From Pseudomonadales bacterium (GTDB taxonomy: Bacteria; Pseudomonadota; Gammaproteobacteria; Pseudomonadales; Ketobacteraceae), in the NCBI GenBank assembly GCA_022361455.1, contig JAKSAW010000365.1, forward strand, positions 1 to 35,129: a stretch of DNA of 35,129 nt. Direction: 5' to 3'. Made by a program: the position numbers and the translations under genes. The notes under the pieces were generated by a model. The model worked only from the letters and a program-made list of their open reading frames with translations. It searched no databases and was not told where the DNA came from. Position 1 is the stretch's first letter. The number at the start of each line of letters is the position of its first letter. Shown piece by piece: positions 8,759 to 16,413 of this stretch.

Positions 8759-9013
8759 ATGTCTAAGGTTATTGTTTACGCTACCCCCTGGTGCCCCTAT
8801 TGCGTTCGCGCTCGGCACCTATTGCAATCCAAAGGGGTCGACTACACCTTGATCGATGTTTCAAATGACCGTGCAAAACGTGCTGAAATGATCGAAAAAG
8901 CCGGCCGCACATCGGTGCCGCAGATCTGGATTAATCAAGAACACATCGGTGGCTGTGACGAGCTTATGGCTCTTGAGCGCGCAGGTAAATTGGATAACAA
9001 GCTAAACCCCTGA
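8759..9013 (+). CDS. grxC: Glutaredoxin 3
   Basis: An 84-residue dithiol glutaredoxin of the cytoplasm that reduces disulfides and glutathione mixed disulfides using glutathione. It has the active site C12-P-Y-C15, the cis-proline segment TSVPQIWI and the glutathione-binding GGCDEL stretch. The length matches E. coli GrxC (83). It lies between yibN and secB, as in E. coli, probably in one transcript. Confidence 0.96.
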   Translation: MSKVIVYATPWCPYCVRARHLLQSKGVDYTLIDVSNDRAKRAEMIEKAGRTSVPQIWINQEHIGGCDELMALERAGKLDNKLNP

Positions 9014-9075
9014 TAGGCTAGCGGGCTTGGCGATTTTTAACTTTTTTGTAATTATTGTATTAAAAGGAAGCACTC

Positions 9076-9558
9076 ATGGCAGAACAAGCCGCTAATGCTC
9101 AGCAAGGGCAGGGCCAGTTTCAACTGCAACGTATTTATATCAAAGATTTATCATTCGAATCGCCACGAGCGCCTGAGGTGTTTCGTCAGGAATGGAAACC
9201 TGAAGTTAATTTAGAAGTGAATCATTCCGCTACAAAAATTGAAGGTGATATTCACGAAGTAATTCTAAAAATCACCGTATCGGTTAAAAACCAAGAAAAG
9301 TCAGCCTTTGTTGCTGAAATTCACCAAGCGGGTTTGTTCCTTATCGCTGGTATTGAAGGTGTTCAGTATGAGCATGTGTTGAAAGGCGTTTGCCCAAACA
9401 TTCTATTTCCTTATGCCCGTGAAACTATTTCTGATTTAGTGGCGCGCGGCACATTCCCACAGTTCTTGCTTCAACCTATTAACTTCGAAGCTGCATTCGT
9501 TGAACAAATGCGTCGTCAGCAACAAGCTGCCGAGCAAGCTCCCGATTCACAGCACTAG
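9076..9558 (+). CDS. secB: Protein-export chaperone SecB
   Basis: A tetrameric cytoplasmic chaperone that keeps preproteins unfolded and hands them to SecA. The 160-residue length and the motifs IYIKDLSFESPRAPEVF and CPNILFPYARETISDLV are typical. The start follows AAAAGGAAG at a good distance. In E. coli, gpsA follows secB; here a perfect hairpin and then trmL follow, so gpsA has moved elsewhere. Confidence 0.97.
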   Translation: MAEQAANAQQGQGQFQLQRIYIKDLSFESPRAPEVFRQEWKPEVNLEVNHSATKIEGDIHEVILKITVSVKNQEKSAFVAEIHQAGLFLIAGIEGVQYEHVLKGVCPNILFPYARETISDLVARGTFPQFLLQPINFEAAFVEQMRRQQQAAEQAPDSQH

Positions 9559-9570
9559 TTCTGTTGATCA

Positions 9571-9600
9571 AGCAGCCTCAAATTGCTGAGGCTGCTTATA
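9571..9600 (+). terminator. Stem-loop after secB, just ahead of trmL
   Basis: AGCAGCCTCA (9571-9580) and TGAGGCTGCT (9587-9596) form a perfect 10-bp stem with a six-base loop. The tail (TATATTCTG) is only moderately U-rich, so termination may be partial. The 3' arm holds the only purine-rich ribosome-site candidate for trmL, so the hairpin may also limit trmL translation. Confidence 0.6.
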
Positions 9601-9606
9601 TTCTGC

Positions 9607-10071
9607 ATGTTTCATATCGCTTTATTTGAACCTCAAATTGCCCCCAATACTGGCAATATTATTCGTCTGGTGGCTAACAATGGTTGTCATCTGCATCTGA
9701 TTGAACCCCTCGGCTTTGATTTAGAAGAGAAAAAGCTGCGACGAGCTGGGTTAGACTACAAAGATATGGCTAGAGTTACTCGCCATAAGAGCTATCAAGA
9801 TTTTGTAACGGCTTTTCCAGGTCATCGCATTTTTGCTATCACCACAAAAGGCACTCGTGGCCATCACCAAGTGGATTATCAAGAAGGTGACATCCTTTTG
9901 TTTGGATCTGAAACGGCTGGGTTGGCGCCACCGGTGATGAATAGTATTCCCCCCGAGTCTCGCCTGCGAATTCCTATGCAGGAAACTAACCGCAGCATGA
10001 ATTTATCTAATGCAGTAGCCATTGTCAGCTACGAAGCTTGGCGTCAATTGGCTTTCGAAGGCGGCCACTAG
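9607..10071 (+). CDS. trmL: tRNA (cytidine(34)-2'-O)-methyltransferase TrmL
   Basis: A SPOUT-class dimeric methyltransferase that uses S-adenosylmethionine to methylate the ribose of the wobble base (C34 or U34) in tRNA-Leu isoacceptors. It opens with [20 protein letters not shown] and has [11 protein letters not shown] (cofactor knot) and [18 protein letters not shown] near the end. I use the ATG at 9607 (154 residues; E. coli TrmL 157). The longer frame begins at a TTG inside the secB stem-loop. There is no strong ribosome site; the closest purine run is in the hairpin's 3' arm. Confidence 0.94.
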   Translation: MFHIALFEPQIAPNTGNIIRLVANNGCHLHLIEPLGFDLEEKKLRRAGLDYKDMARVTRHKSYQDFVTAFPGHRIFAITTKGTRGHHQVDYQEGDILLFGSETAGLAPPVMNSIPPESRLRIPMQETNRSMNLSNAVAIVSYEAWRQLAFEGGH

Positions 10072-10097
10072 TCCTAAGCTAAGTTCCAGTTCACCTG

Positions 10098-10138
10098 CTA
10101 AGCTTTTCATTAATAATGTACTCTATTGAGAAGCTTAG
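10098..10138 (+). promoter_or_regulatory. Inverted repeat ending directly at the histidine kinase ATG
   Basis: CTAAGCTT (10098-10105) and AAGCTTAG (10131-10138) are perfect reverse complements with a 25-base loop. The second arm touches the start codon at 10139 and includes part of the ribosome site (GAGAAG). It could be an RNA stem that hides the start or a DNA operator. Confidence 0.4.
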
Positions 10139-12418
10139 ATGGGTAAATTTTCCAAGCCTTTAGTGGTAGTTATCACTGCTATTGGTTACTGGCTTTTGGG
10201 CTGGATGGCAGGCTTTTTCGCGATTCCACCTGGTTATGCCAGTCCTATATGGCCGGCGGCGGGTCTCGCGCTATTAATGGCTTTATTCTACGGTCGAGTA
10301 TCCGTAATAGGTGTTTGGATAGGATCTTTCGTCACTAATATGGGGTTTTCAAATGCCTCATTCCTTGAGCCCTCTTTGGCATGGTTAATTTCTGGTTTAA
10401 TTGCTGCAGGTGCAGTGGTGCAAACACTTTACGCACACTGGTTGATTAAACGCTTTACCCAGTTCCCAAATTTCACCGCTCATTATTATGATCCTATTCT
10501 GTTTGCACTGTTGGCCGCTCCTGTTGCTTGTGTCATCTCGCCCACCATTGGTGTAGGGACGCTTACATTTATGGGGGCGATACAAACCGACGTTTTTCTA
10601 GTTAATTGGATTAATTGGTGGGTGGGTGACTCTATTGGAGTGTTGTCGCTAGCTCCGATTATCTTAGCGTACAGTAACCGTGCCCAATGGAATAAAACCA
10701 CTAAATTCTCCTATTTTATTGTGTTCTACCTCGCGTTAGTGATAGTGGCTAGTAGTTCTTTCGTGCAAACACGAAGTGGTCAAGAAAAAAGTGTAAACGA
10801 AGTTTTTGCTGAGCGAGCCAAGGGCGTTCACAAAACTATTCTAAAACAACTGGACAACATTCGGTTTAAGTCTAATTTGTTGGCGTCCATATTAGCTTTC
10901 CATTCTCATTTGGAATTTGATGAATTTAATACCATTAGCCAAGGGATATATGCACATACATCTGGCACTCAGGCGCTAGAATGGATTCCCATCGTGAAGC
11001 ATGATCAGCGAGAGGATTATGAGCGACAAATGCAACGCTTTGGTGATTATCCAACTTACTTTACCGAGCGCAATGATGAAAATGAGCTTGTTAGAGCTGC
11101 AAACAAGGATGCCTACTACCCAGTTTATTATGTGCATCCTTTAAAAGGTAATGAAAAAGCAGCGGGGTTTGATTTGGGGTCAAATCCTGAAAGGCTGGCG
11201 GCTCTTAATGTTGCTAGTTCCAATCTAAAGTCCGTTGTCACTGCACCTATTGAGCTAGTACAGGAAAACTCCAATCAGCTTGCGTTCTTACTATTCACTC
11301 CTGTTGCTGGAGAGAATGGTGCAAAGGGGTTTGTTGCTACTGTCTATAGAGCGGGTGACTTTTTTAGTCAGACACTGGATATAGCTGATCTAAAGTTAAT
11401 ATCAATAAAAATTCAGGATATTAGTCTCTCCAAAGAGACAGAAACGCTTTATCAGAATAGCGTTCAACCCAACAAGTTCTTAGTCACAGAGTATATTGAA
11501 TTTGGAGGGCGAGTTTGGCAGGTTGATTACTCGCCTGGTAATACGTTTATTGCCAATTATCAGGATGGTCGAAGCTGGACTGTTTTAATTTCAGGGTTTT
11601 TAGTCGTAACTGTTTTTGGTTTATTTGTTTTGCTTCTAATGGCACAAAAAACTGCGGTTGAGAATGAAGTGAACGTAAAGACCAAAGAACTCAAGAATGC
11701 ACTAGAGGCAGCTAATAAAGCTAATCAGGTGAAAACTAACTTTCTTGCTAATATGTCTCATGAATTACGCACATCTTTGAATTCAATTATTGGTTTTAGT
11801 GTTAGGACCTTGAAAGCTATTCAAGGTACTGGCCAACCAAGAGTTCTTGATTCAATTATGGTAGTGGAAAGAAATGGCCGGCATCTTTTAGCTCTTATCA
11901 ATGACATTTTGGATATTTCCAAAATTGAGGCAGGAAAGCTAGAAATAGAAAAAAGCCTCGTAGAAATAGAACCATTATGTCAGGAGGTAGTTGATACCCT
12001 AACGCCTATGGCAGAGGCAAAAGGCCTGCATATCCTCTTAGAAAAATCACCTATCGCCCATATCTATGCTGATGAAACACGTCTCCGCCAGATACTAAAT
12101 AATTTGCTCTCAAATGCGGTGAAATTTACTTACGAAGGCTTGGTTTCTATTTCTTTCGGTAAGGAAATCCATGATGAAAAAGAAGGCCTAGTTTTTAAAG
12201 TGAGAGATACTGGTAATGGGATTAAACCTGAAGATATCCCCAAGCTCTTTCGCCGTTTTGAGCAGCTTGGCGATTCTATCAATACGCCGGGTATTGGCAC
12301 GGGCTTGGGGCTGTCCTTAGTTCAAGAGTTGGTGGAAATGCATAAAGGGGATATACGCGTGGTCAGTCAAGTAGGTGAGGGAACGGTATTTTATGTTTGG
12401 TTGCCGTTGGCCCCTTAA
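10139..12418 (+). CDS. MASE1-CHASE sensor histidine kinase
   Basis: A 759-residue membrane histidine kinase. Residues about 1-210 form a multi-pass MASE1-type sensor. About 215-475 form an extracytoplasmic CHASE-like domain, where ALEWIPIV is typical. A last membrane segment (about 478-503) leads into the HisKA domain with phospho-acceptor H541 in NMSHELRTSLN, then the HATPase domain: N box LRQILNNLLSNAVKFT (about 650), RDTGNGI, FRRFEQLG, and the glycine-rich GTGLGLSLVQELV (about 720). The usual proline after HELRT is a serine here. There is no receiver or phosphotransfer domain, and no response regulator gene nearby, so the partner must be encoded elsewhere. The ligand is unknown. Confidence 0.92.
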   Translation: MGKFSKPLVVVITAIGYWLLGWMAGFFAIPPGYASPIWPAAGLALLMALFYGRVSVIGVWIGSFVTNMGFSNASFLEPSLAWLISGLIAAGAVVQTLYAHWLIKRFTQFPNFTAHYYDPILFALLAAPVACVISPTIGVGTLTFMGAIQTDVFLVNWINWWVGDSIGVLSLAPIILAYSNRAQWNKTTKFSYFIVFYLALVIVASSSFVQTRSGQEKSVNEVFAERAKGVHKTILKQLDNIRFKSNLLASILAFHSHLEFDEFNTISQGIYAHTSGTQALEWIPIVKHDQREDYERQMQRFGDYPTYFTERNDENELVRAANKDAYYPVYYVHPLKGNEKAAGFDLGSNPERLAALNVASSNLKSVVTAPIELVQENSNQLAFLLFTPVAGENGAKGFVATVYRAGDFFSQTLDIADLKLISIKIQDISLSKETETLYQNSVQPNKFLVTEYIEFGGRVWQVDYSPGNTFIANYQDGRSWTVLISGFLVVTVFGLFVLLLMAQKTAVENEVNVKTKELKNALEAANKANQVKTNFLANMSHELRTSLNSIIGFSVRTLKAIQGTGQPRVLDSIMVVERNGRHLLALINDILDISKIEAGKLEIEKSLVEIEPLCQEVVDTLTPMAEAKGLHILLEKSPIAHIYADETRLRQILNNLLSNAVKFTYEGLVSISFGKEIHDEKEGLVFKVRDTGNGIKPEDIPKLFRRFEQLGDSINTPGIGTGLGLSLVQELVEMHKGDIRVVSQVGEGTVFYVWLPLAP

Positions 12419-12425
12419 CGCAACT

Positions 12426-12452
12426 ATAGGGTTTATCCCCCTATCGAATTTT
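12426..12452 (+). terminator. Weak stem-loop after the histidine kinase gene
   Basis: ATAGGG (12426-12431) and CCCTAT (12439-12444) form a six-pair stem with a seven-base loop, followed by CGAATTTT. The stem is short and the U-tract broken, so this is only a possible terminator. Confidence 0.35.
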
Positions 12453-12577
12453 CTGTTTGATTCCCTGTATTTTCAGTATTTTTACAATAGTCAATGTGGA
12501 GTATGCCTCTATACCTTTATCGCGACTAAGGTATTGGTCAAGTTAGTTTCTGGGCAACGATTCCATCGGGGGTGGGT

Positions 12578-13474
12578 ATGGGTGACAAGACAGTTCTAGA
12601 AGGTAAGACAGTGTTCATTACAGGGGCTTCCCGGGGTATAGGCCTGGCCATTGCAAAACGTGTTGCGCAGGATGGAGCGAACGTTGTGGTATGTGCCAAA
12701 ACCGATTCTGCCCACCCAACTCTGCCTGGTACCATTCATGAAACTGCTGCTGCCGTAGAGTCGTTAGGCGGCAAAGCTCTAGCCATTGCGATGGATGTGC
12801 GCAATGAGGAAGCAGTTCAAAGCGCAGTGCAGCAAGCAGCGGATCACTTTGGTGGCATTGATATATGTATCAATAATGCTGCTGCTTTTTGGATGCAGCA
12901 TTCCATGGAAACGAATGCTAAGCGCCATGACTTATTATTTGATATAAACGAGCGTGGTACTTTTTTGGTGACTTCTGCTTGTTATCCTTTTTTAAAGAAA
13001 AGTAGCAACCCACATATCCTAAATCTTTCGCCACCTTTGGATATTAAACCTTTGTGGTTTAAATATACGTCTCCTTATTCAGTTTCTAAGTTTGCTGTGA
13101 GTTTATATTCATTGGGCTGGTCCTCTGAATTTAAACCGGACGGTATTGCGGTGAATACTTTGTGGCCACGAGTGGGTATTGAATCTCCGGCAGCTTTAGT
13201 TCACGGGGGTGAGGAGTTGCGCAGTGAATTTCGTAAGGCTGACATTATGGCGGATGCTGCCCATGCGATTTTGACCAAAGATGCCGGCGAGTTTACCGGT
13301 AACTTTTGTATCGACGATACCTTGTTATATAACGAAGGTGTGCGCGACTTTGATCAGTATAGTGTGGTACCTGGATCTGCTTTGGTTCCTGATTACTTTG
13401 TGCCTGACGATATCCCAGCGCCACCGGGCCTTAAACTAACCAAATTTCGCTTGTATGATTTTGATGAAGATTAA
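12578..13474 (+). CDS. Short-chain dehydrogenase/reductase, HSDL2-like
   Basis: A classical SDR oxidoreductase that binds NAD(P) by TGASRGIG near the N-terminus and has the structural NNAA motif. Catalytic residues are the serine in LNLSPPLD and the tyrosine and lysine of YSVSK. The overall pattern (CAKTDSAHPTLPGTI, NEGVRDFDQY) resembles the SDR part of hydroxysteroid dehydrogenase-like protein 2, without the sterol-carrier domain of the animal protein. The substrate is unknown; lipid or fatty-acid derived alcohols are a guess. The frame opens with GTG at 12572; the ATG at 12578, five bases after GGGGG, is a better start. It appears to be a single gene. Confidence 0.88.
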   Translation: MGDKTVLEGKTVFITGASRGIGLAIAKRVAQDGANVVVCAKTDSAHPTLPGTIHETAAAVESLGGKALAIAMDVRNEEAVQSAVQQAADHFGGIDICINNAAAFWMQHSMETNAKRHDLLFDINERGTFLVTSACYPFLKKSSNPHILNLSPPLDIKPLWFKYTSPYSVSKFAVSLYSLGWSSEFKPDGIAVNTLWPRVGIESPAALVHGGEELRSEFRKADIMADAAHAILTKDAGEFTGNFCIDDTLLYNEGVRDFDQYSVVPGSALVPDYFVPDDIPAPPGLKLTKFRLYDFDED

Positions 13475-13562
13475 TGGTTGTCGTGATTTTTTGAATCGCT
13501 TGCACTATGATCAAGCTATTCTGGTTTTGCCAGGCAGGCAAAGTGTGTGAAAAGGCATTCAA

Positions 13563-13961
13563 ATGAACAGGCTAGTCATCCCTCTTCTTGTATTGTTAAC
13601 TTTTATTGTCCCTACTGTTTCTTCTGCATCTATTCTAGATTCAGGTAAATCTGCTAAGGAGATAGCTGAGGAAATATTGCATGGCGCAAAAGAACGATAT
13701 CGTAAACAACAACAAGAAAAAGCCAAGGCAAAAAAGATAGTCATGTATTCAACGACATGGTGTGGTTATTGTCGTAAAGCGCGTAATTATTTTAATGCCA
13801 AGAGAATTCCTTTTGTGGAGCACAATATCGAGAAAAACCGCAATGCTAAACGCGAATACGATCGCTTGGGTGGTCGTGGCGTACCTTTGATTGTTATTGG
13901 CGAAAGACTGATGCGTGGTTTCTCGCAAAAGAAATTCGAACAGATTTATAGATCTATATAA
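13563..13961 (+). CDS. Exported glutaredoxin-domain protein
   Basis: A 132-residue protein with a cleavable signal peptide (about residues 1-22, LVIPLLVLLTFIVPTVSSA), a charged helical linker (about 30-57, rich in Lys, Glu and Gln), and a C-terminal glutaredoxin domain with the dithiol site C67-G-Y-C70 and the cis-proline segment GVPLIVI. Glutaredoxins normally use cytoplasmic glutathione, so a periplasmic one may act as a disulfide exchange protein. The start has AAAGG upstream. Its stop lies three bases from the stop of the convergent DUF1569 gene, with no visible terminator. Confidence 0.85.
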   Translation: MNRLVIPLLVLLTFIVPTVSSASILDSGKSAKEIAEEILHGAKERYRKQQQEKAKAKKIVMYSTTWCGYCRKARNYFNAKRIPFVEHNIEKNRNAKREYDRLGGRGVPLIVIGERLMRGFSQKKFEQIYRSI

Positions 13962-13964
13962 GTC

Positions 13965-14498
13965 TTAAGTGGTCTTGAACTCTTCCAAGTGATTCTGAAA
14001 GTGCATAGCATGGGCCAATTCATATTCCGCTTTGCTTAGCGGGCCATAAGCGAAATGAGGTTGTAGTTCACCCTTATAATTCTTGAAATCAATCAGTGAC
14101 TTCTTAAAGCGCTCCAGGGCTTGGTCCATATTCCCTTGGACTGCAATAGCGGGTGCCCCAGGAATTGCTTCACTAAGTCCGTGGCGCATTTTTCTCTTTT
14201 CAGAGAACACGGAGAAAGCCATTGGGCCGATTGTACTCTTGAAGAATTCAGATTTGTGTTGGGGGTAACCTGTCATTGAATATTCTACGCTTTGTGCACA
14301 ATGACTATAGATTTGGAAAAGGTTCCATTCACCAATTGTTGTTATAGACGCTTTCGATAGCTGATCCAATATTGCTAAGGTGGAATCGATATCCAAGGGG
14401 GCATCACTAGCCTCGACATTTAACCAGGCAACGCTACCGCCAACGGCGATTGCGGTGCTACCAGCCAATGCGCCTGATAGTAAACGTCTGCGTTTCAT
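13965..14498 (-). CDS. DUF1569 (DinB-superfamily) protein with Tat-like signal
   Basis: A 177-residue protein of the DUF1569 family, a branch of the DinB/YfiT-like four-helix metal-binding fold. Histidines in IYSHCAQSVEY and in AHAMHFQNHLEEF could hold a metal. The N-terminus MKRRRLLSGALAGSTAIAVGG resembles a twin-arginine signal, suggesting export of a folded, perhaps metal-loaded protein. The ATG at 14498 follows GAAGG at eight bases and is preferred to the GTG at 14513. It is alone on this strand and convergent with the exported glutaredoxin gene; a joint role is possible but unproven. Confidence 0.8.
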   Translation of the reverse strand: MKRRRLLSGALAGSTAIAVGGSVAWLNVEASDAPLDIDSTLAILDQLSKASITTIGEWNLFQIYSHCAQSVEYSMTGYPQHKSEFFKSTIGPMAFSVFSEKRKMRHGLSEAIPGAPAIAVQGNMDQALERFKKSLIDFKNYKGELQPHFAYGPLSKAEYELAHAMHFQNHLEEFKTT

Positions 14499-14581
14499 TG
14501 TTAGTGCCTTCACCAGTGTATGGGTAGTTTGTGGGTGAGAGATTCTAACAGAGAATTAGTGAGGTTATGGGAACTAAAGAT

Positions 14582-14653
14582 GACTCACTGGTTTATTGTG
14601 AACTGGCTACTAGAATAAGTAAGTCTCGTAGTTAGCCAGTTCACACATGAGTC
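14582..14653. repeat. Large imperfect stem-loop between the DUF1269 and DUF1569 genes
   Basis: GTGAACTGGCTA (14598-14609) pairs perfectly with TAGCCAGTTCAC (14633-14644). Outer arms GACTCA (14582-14587) and TGAGTC (14648-14653) pair as well, and a few more pairs are possible inside. No U-tract follows on either strand. It lies downstream of the DUF1269 gene and upstream of the DUF1569 gene, both on the minus strand. Confidence 0.6.
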
Positions 14654-14664
14654 TTGATTAACGC

Positions 14665-15180
14665 TTACATAAACTCGCTGTAGTTATGATCCTGGCCTTT
14701 GTAGCGTGCTTCTTTATGACGCGTGAACATCAGGCTTATTACCTTGTCTTCCTGTCGGTCATCGTAAGCGTCAATCATTAATAAGGTCTCACCATGCTCA
14801 ATGTCATCATGAAAGCGCTCGATGTGGTGATTGTCTTTGGATATACCCACGATACCACCTGTCCAGGTACCGAAAGCGGTAAATAAACCTATCAAGAAAA
14901 AGCCGATCACTAGATTGAGGTATTCGCCAAGCGAAGTGGAAGCCAAGAACGCAGTGAACAGAAGACCTGCGATGCATCCAATGATGCCACCATAAAAACC
15001 TGAATGACCAATATCTTTCTCTTCGAAGATGTTGGTTTGATTAACTCCTTGAGCGTCGAGCCCGGCGTGGTCTTTGTTCAGAAAATGAAGTTGCCCTTCG
15101 TCAAAGCCAAGAGCCGTGACGTCCTTGGAAATTGCATGGGCAGGTTGGGTACCTCTAAATACAAAATATAAACGTTTCAT
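14665..15180 (-). CDS. DUF1269-type membrane protein
   Basis: A 171-residue protein. It has a short ferredoxin-like N-terminal domain (MKRLYFVFRGTQPAHAISKDV), a glycine-rich pair of membrane segments (about residues 60-115; GFYGGIIGCIAGLLFTAFLA, then a second ending FGTWTGGIVGIS) and a soluble C-terminal part with IEHGETLLMIDAYDDRQ. The layout fits DUF1269 proteins, often called stress- or magnesium-linked but without a proven function. The ATG at 15180 follows GAGAGG at nine bases; the longer frame adds 20 unrelated residues and is rejected. It is divergent from the DinB-family gene. Confidence 0.75.
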   Translation of the reverse strand: MKRLYFVFRGTQPAHAISKDVTALGFDEGQLHFLNKDHAGLDAQGVNQTNIFEEKDIGHSGFYGGIIGCIAGLLFTAFLASTSLGEYLNLVIGFFLIGLFTAFGTWTGGIVGISKDNHHIERFHDDIEHGETLLMIDAYDDRQEDKVISLMFTRHKEARYKGQDHNYSEFM

Positions 15181-15386
15181 TGCTATACACCTCTCGTTGG
15201 TTTTGCGACCGACAAAGAAAAGTCTACTCCGTTGATTCATTGTTGCGATGCCTGTATAGCAAGTGTCTTGTTTTGTCGAGGTTTCTTTTAGCTATGAAAC
15301 GCTTGAATTGGGTACCTGTATCCGGGTAATTTACTGGGACATCATAGGGTTACATTGCAAGTCGTGATTAAAAGGAGTTTTAAGAT

Positions 15387-15914
15387 ATGGATCAATTTAA
15401 AATGTTGGCAAATTACAATCAGTGGATGAATTCTAGCCTATACCAATCTTGTCAAAGCTTAACACCTGAACAATTGGCCGAGGATAGGGGCGCTTTTTTT
15501 GGTTCAATCCTGGCTACTCTGAACCACTTGTTGATTGGTGACGGCTTTTGGTTGTCTCGGTGCTCAGGTAATGAAACTTACATGCTCTTTAAGGATGAAC
15601 TGGGTGAGTTAATTCAGCTTAAGGGCTTGGGAACAATTCTTTACGAGAATTTTTCTGTGTTATCAGAAAAGCGTCAGCAAATGGATCTCGATATCTTACA
15701 GTATGTGGATTTATTAACAGAGGATGACTTGAGCTGTTCTATTGGTTACCAAACATCTAAAGGAGATGCCCTGCATAACCGCCTTGATGTTATATTGATA
15801 CACTGGTTCAATCATCAGACTCATCATCGTGGTCAGATCACCACGCTGCTTAGTCAGCTAGGGGTAGACTATGGTGTTACCGATCTGATCTATATCAAAG
15901 ATGAGTTTATGTAG
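15387..15914 (+). CDS. DinB family protein
   Basis: A 175-residue four-helix protein of the DinB/YfiT metal-binding superfamily. The metal site is formed by a histidine in ATLNHLLIGDGFW and by the HWFNHQTHHRGQ motif of the last helix. Members act as metal-dependent thiol transferases or have unknown roles. An ideal ribosome site (AAGGAG) precedes the ATG. No signal peptide is present, unlike the DUF1569 relative 900 bases away. Confidence 0.9.
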   Translation: MDQFKMLANYNQWMNSSLYQSCQSLTPEQLAEDRGAFFGSILATLNHLLIGDGFWLSRCSGNETYMLFKDELGELIQLKGLGTILYENFSVLSEKRQQMDLDILQYVDLLTEDDLSCSIGYQTSKGDALHNRLDVILIHWFNHQTHHRGQITTLLSQLGVDYGVTDLIYIKDEFM

Positions 15915-15970
15915 TTTGCAAGTAAAGTGGACTCAATCAATTAATGCTGAATTTATAGAGGGGAAGAATA

Positions 15971-16402
15971 ATGACAGCAAGTAATCAGGCCATCGATGAA
16001 GTGGTTACTGAAAATCCGCAGCAAATAGTTGAAGCATTTTTGGATGCTTGCAGCGAATTAGATTTTGATAAAGCTGTTGCTTACATTGACGACAACTGTA
16101 TATACAAGAACGTTCCTTTTCATACTGCAAAAGGTAAGAATCGAATTCGACGTGATTTAGGTTCGATGTCTGGAGCAATGAATTTATTCCACGTGGAAAT
16201 GGTGCACATTGCAGTGAATGGTAACGTTGTTTTAACTGAACGAGTAGACACGCTAGGTGGGCGTTTCTTTAAAGCGGCCATTCCATTGATGGGTGTGTTT
16301 GTTGTTAATAATGGCAAGATTACCGAGTGGCGCGATTATTTTGACTGGTCATCAGGATTGGGTAAAACCATTGGAAGTGTGTTTACTTCTTGGCGCCGTT
16401 AA
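15971..16402 (+). CDS. Limonene-1,2-epoxide hydrolase-type protein
   Basis: A 143-residue NTF2-fold protein. The residues used by limonene-1,2-epoxide hydrolase are all in place: Y45 and N47 in IYKNVPF, R91 and D93 in TERVD, and D122 in WRDYFD. This is therefore probably a working epoxide hydrolase and not only an NTF2-like protein; its substrate cannot be read from the sequence. A strong ribosome site (GAGGGGAAG) precedes the ATG. It follows the DinB gene by 56 bases on the same strand and ends 11 bases from the stop of the convergent glycosyltransferase gene. Confidence 0.82.
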   Translation: MTASNQAIDEVVTENPQQIVEAFLDACSELDFDKAVAYIDDNCIYKNVPFHTAKGKNRIRRDLGSMSGAMNLFHVEMVHIAVNGNVVLTERVDTLGGRFFKAAIPLMGVFVVNNGKITEWRDYFDWSSGLGKTIGSVFTSWRR

Positions 16403-16413
16403 TTGGTGAGTTA

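Noticed and set aside
14665..16402. A genomic island made of DUF1569, DUF1269, DinB and epoxide hydrolase genes
   Set aside because: No integrase, tRNA, flanking repeats or clear shift in base composition is visible, so transfer cannot be supported.
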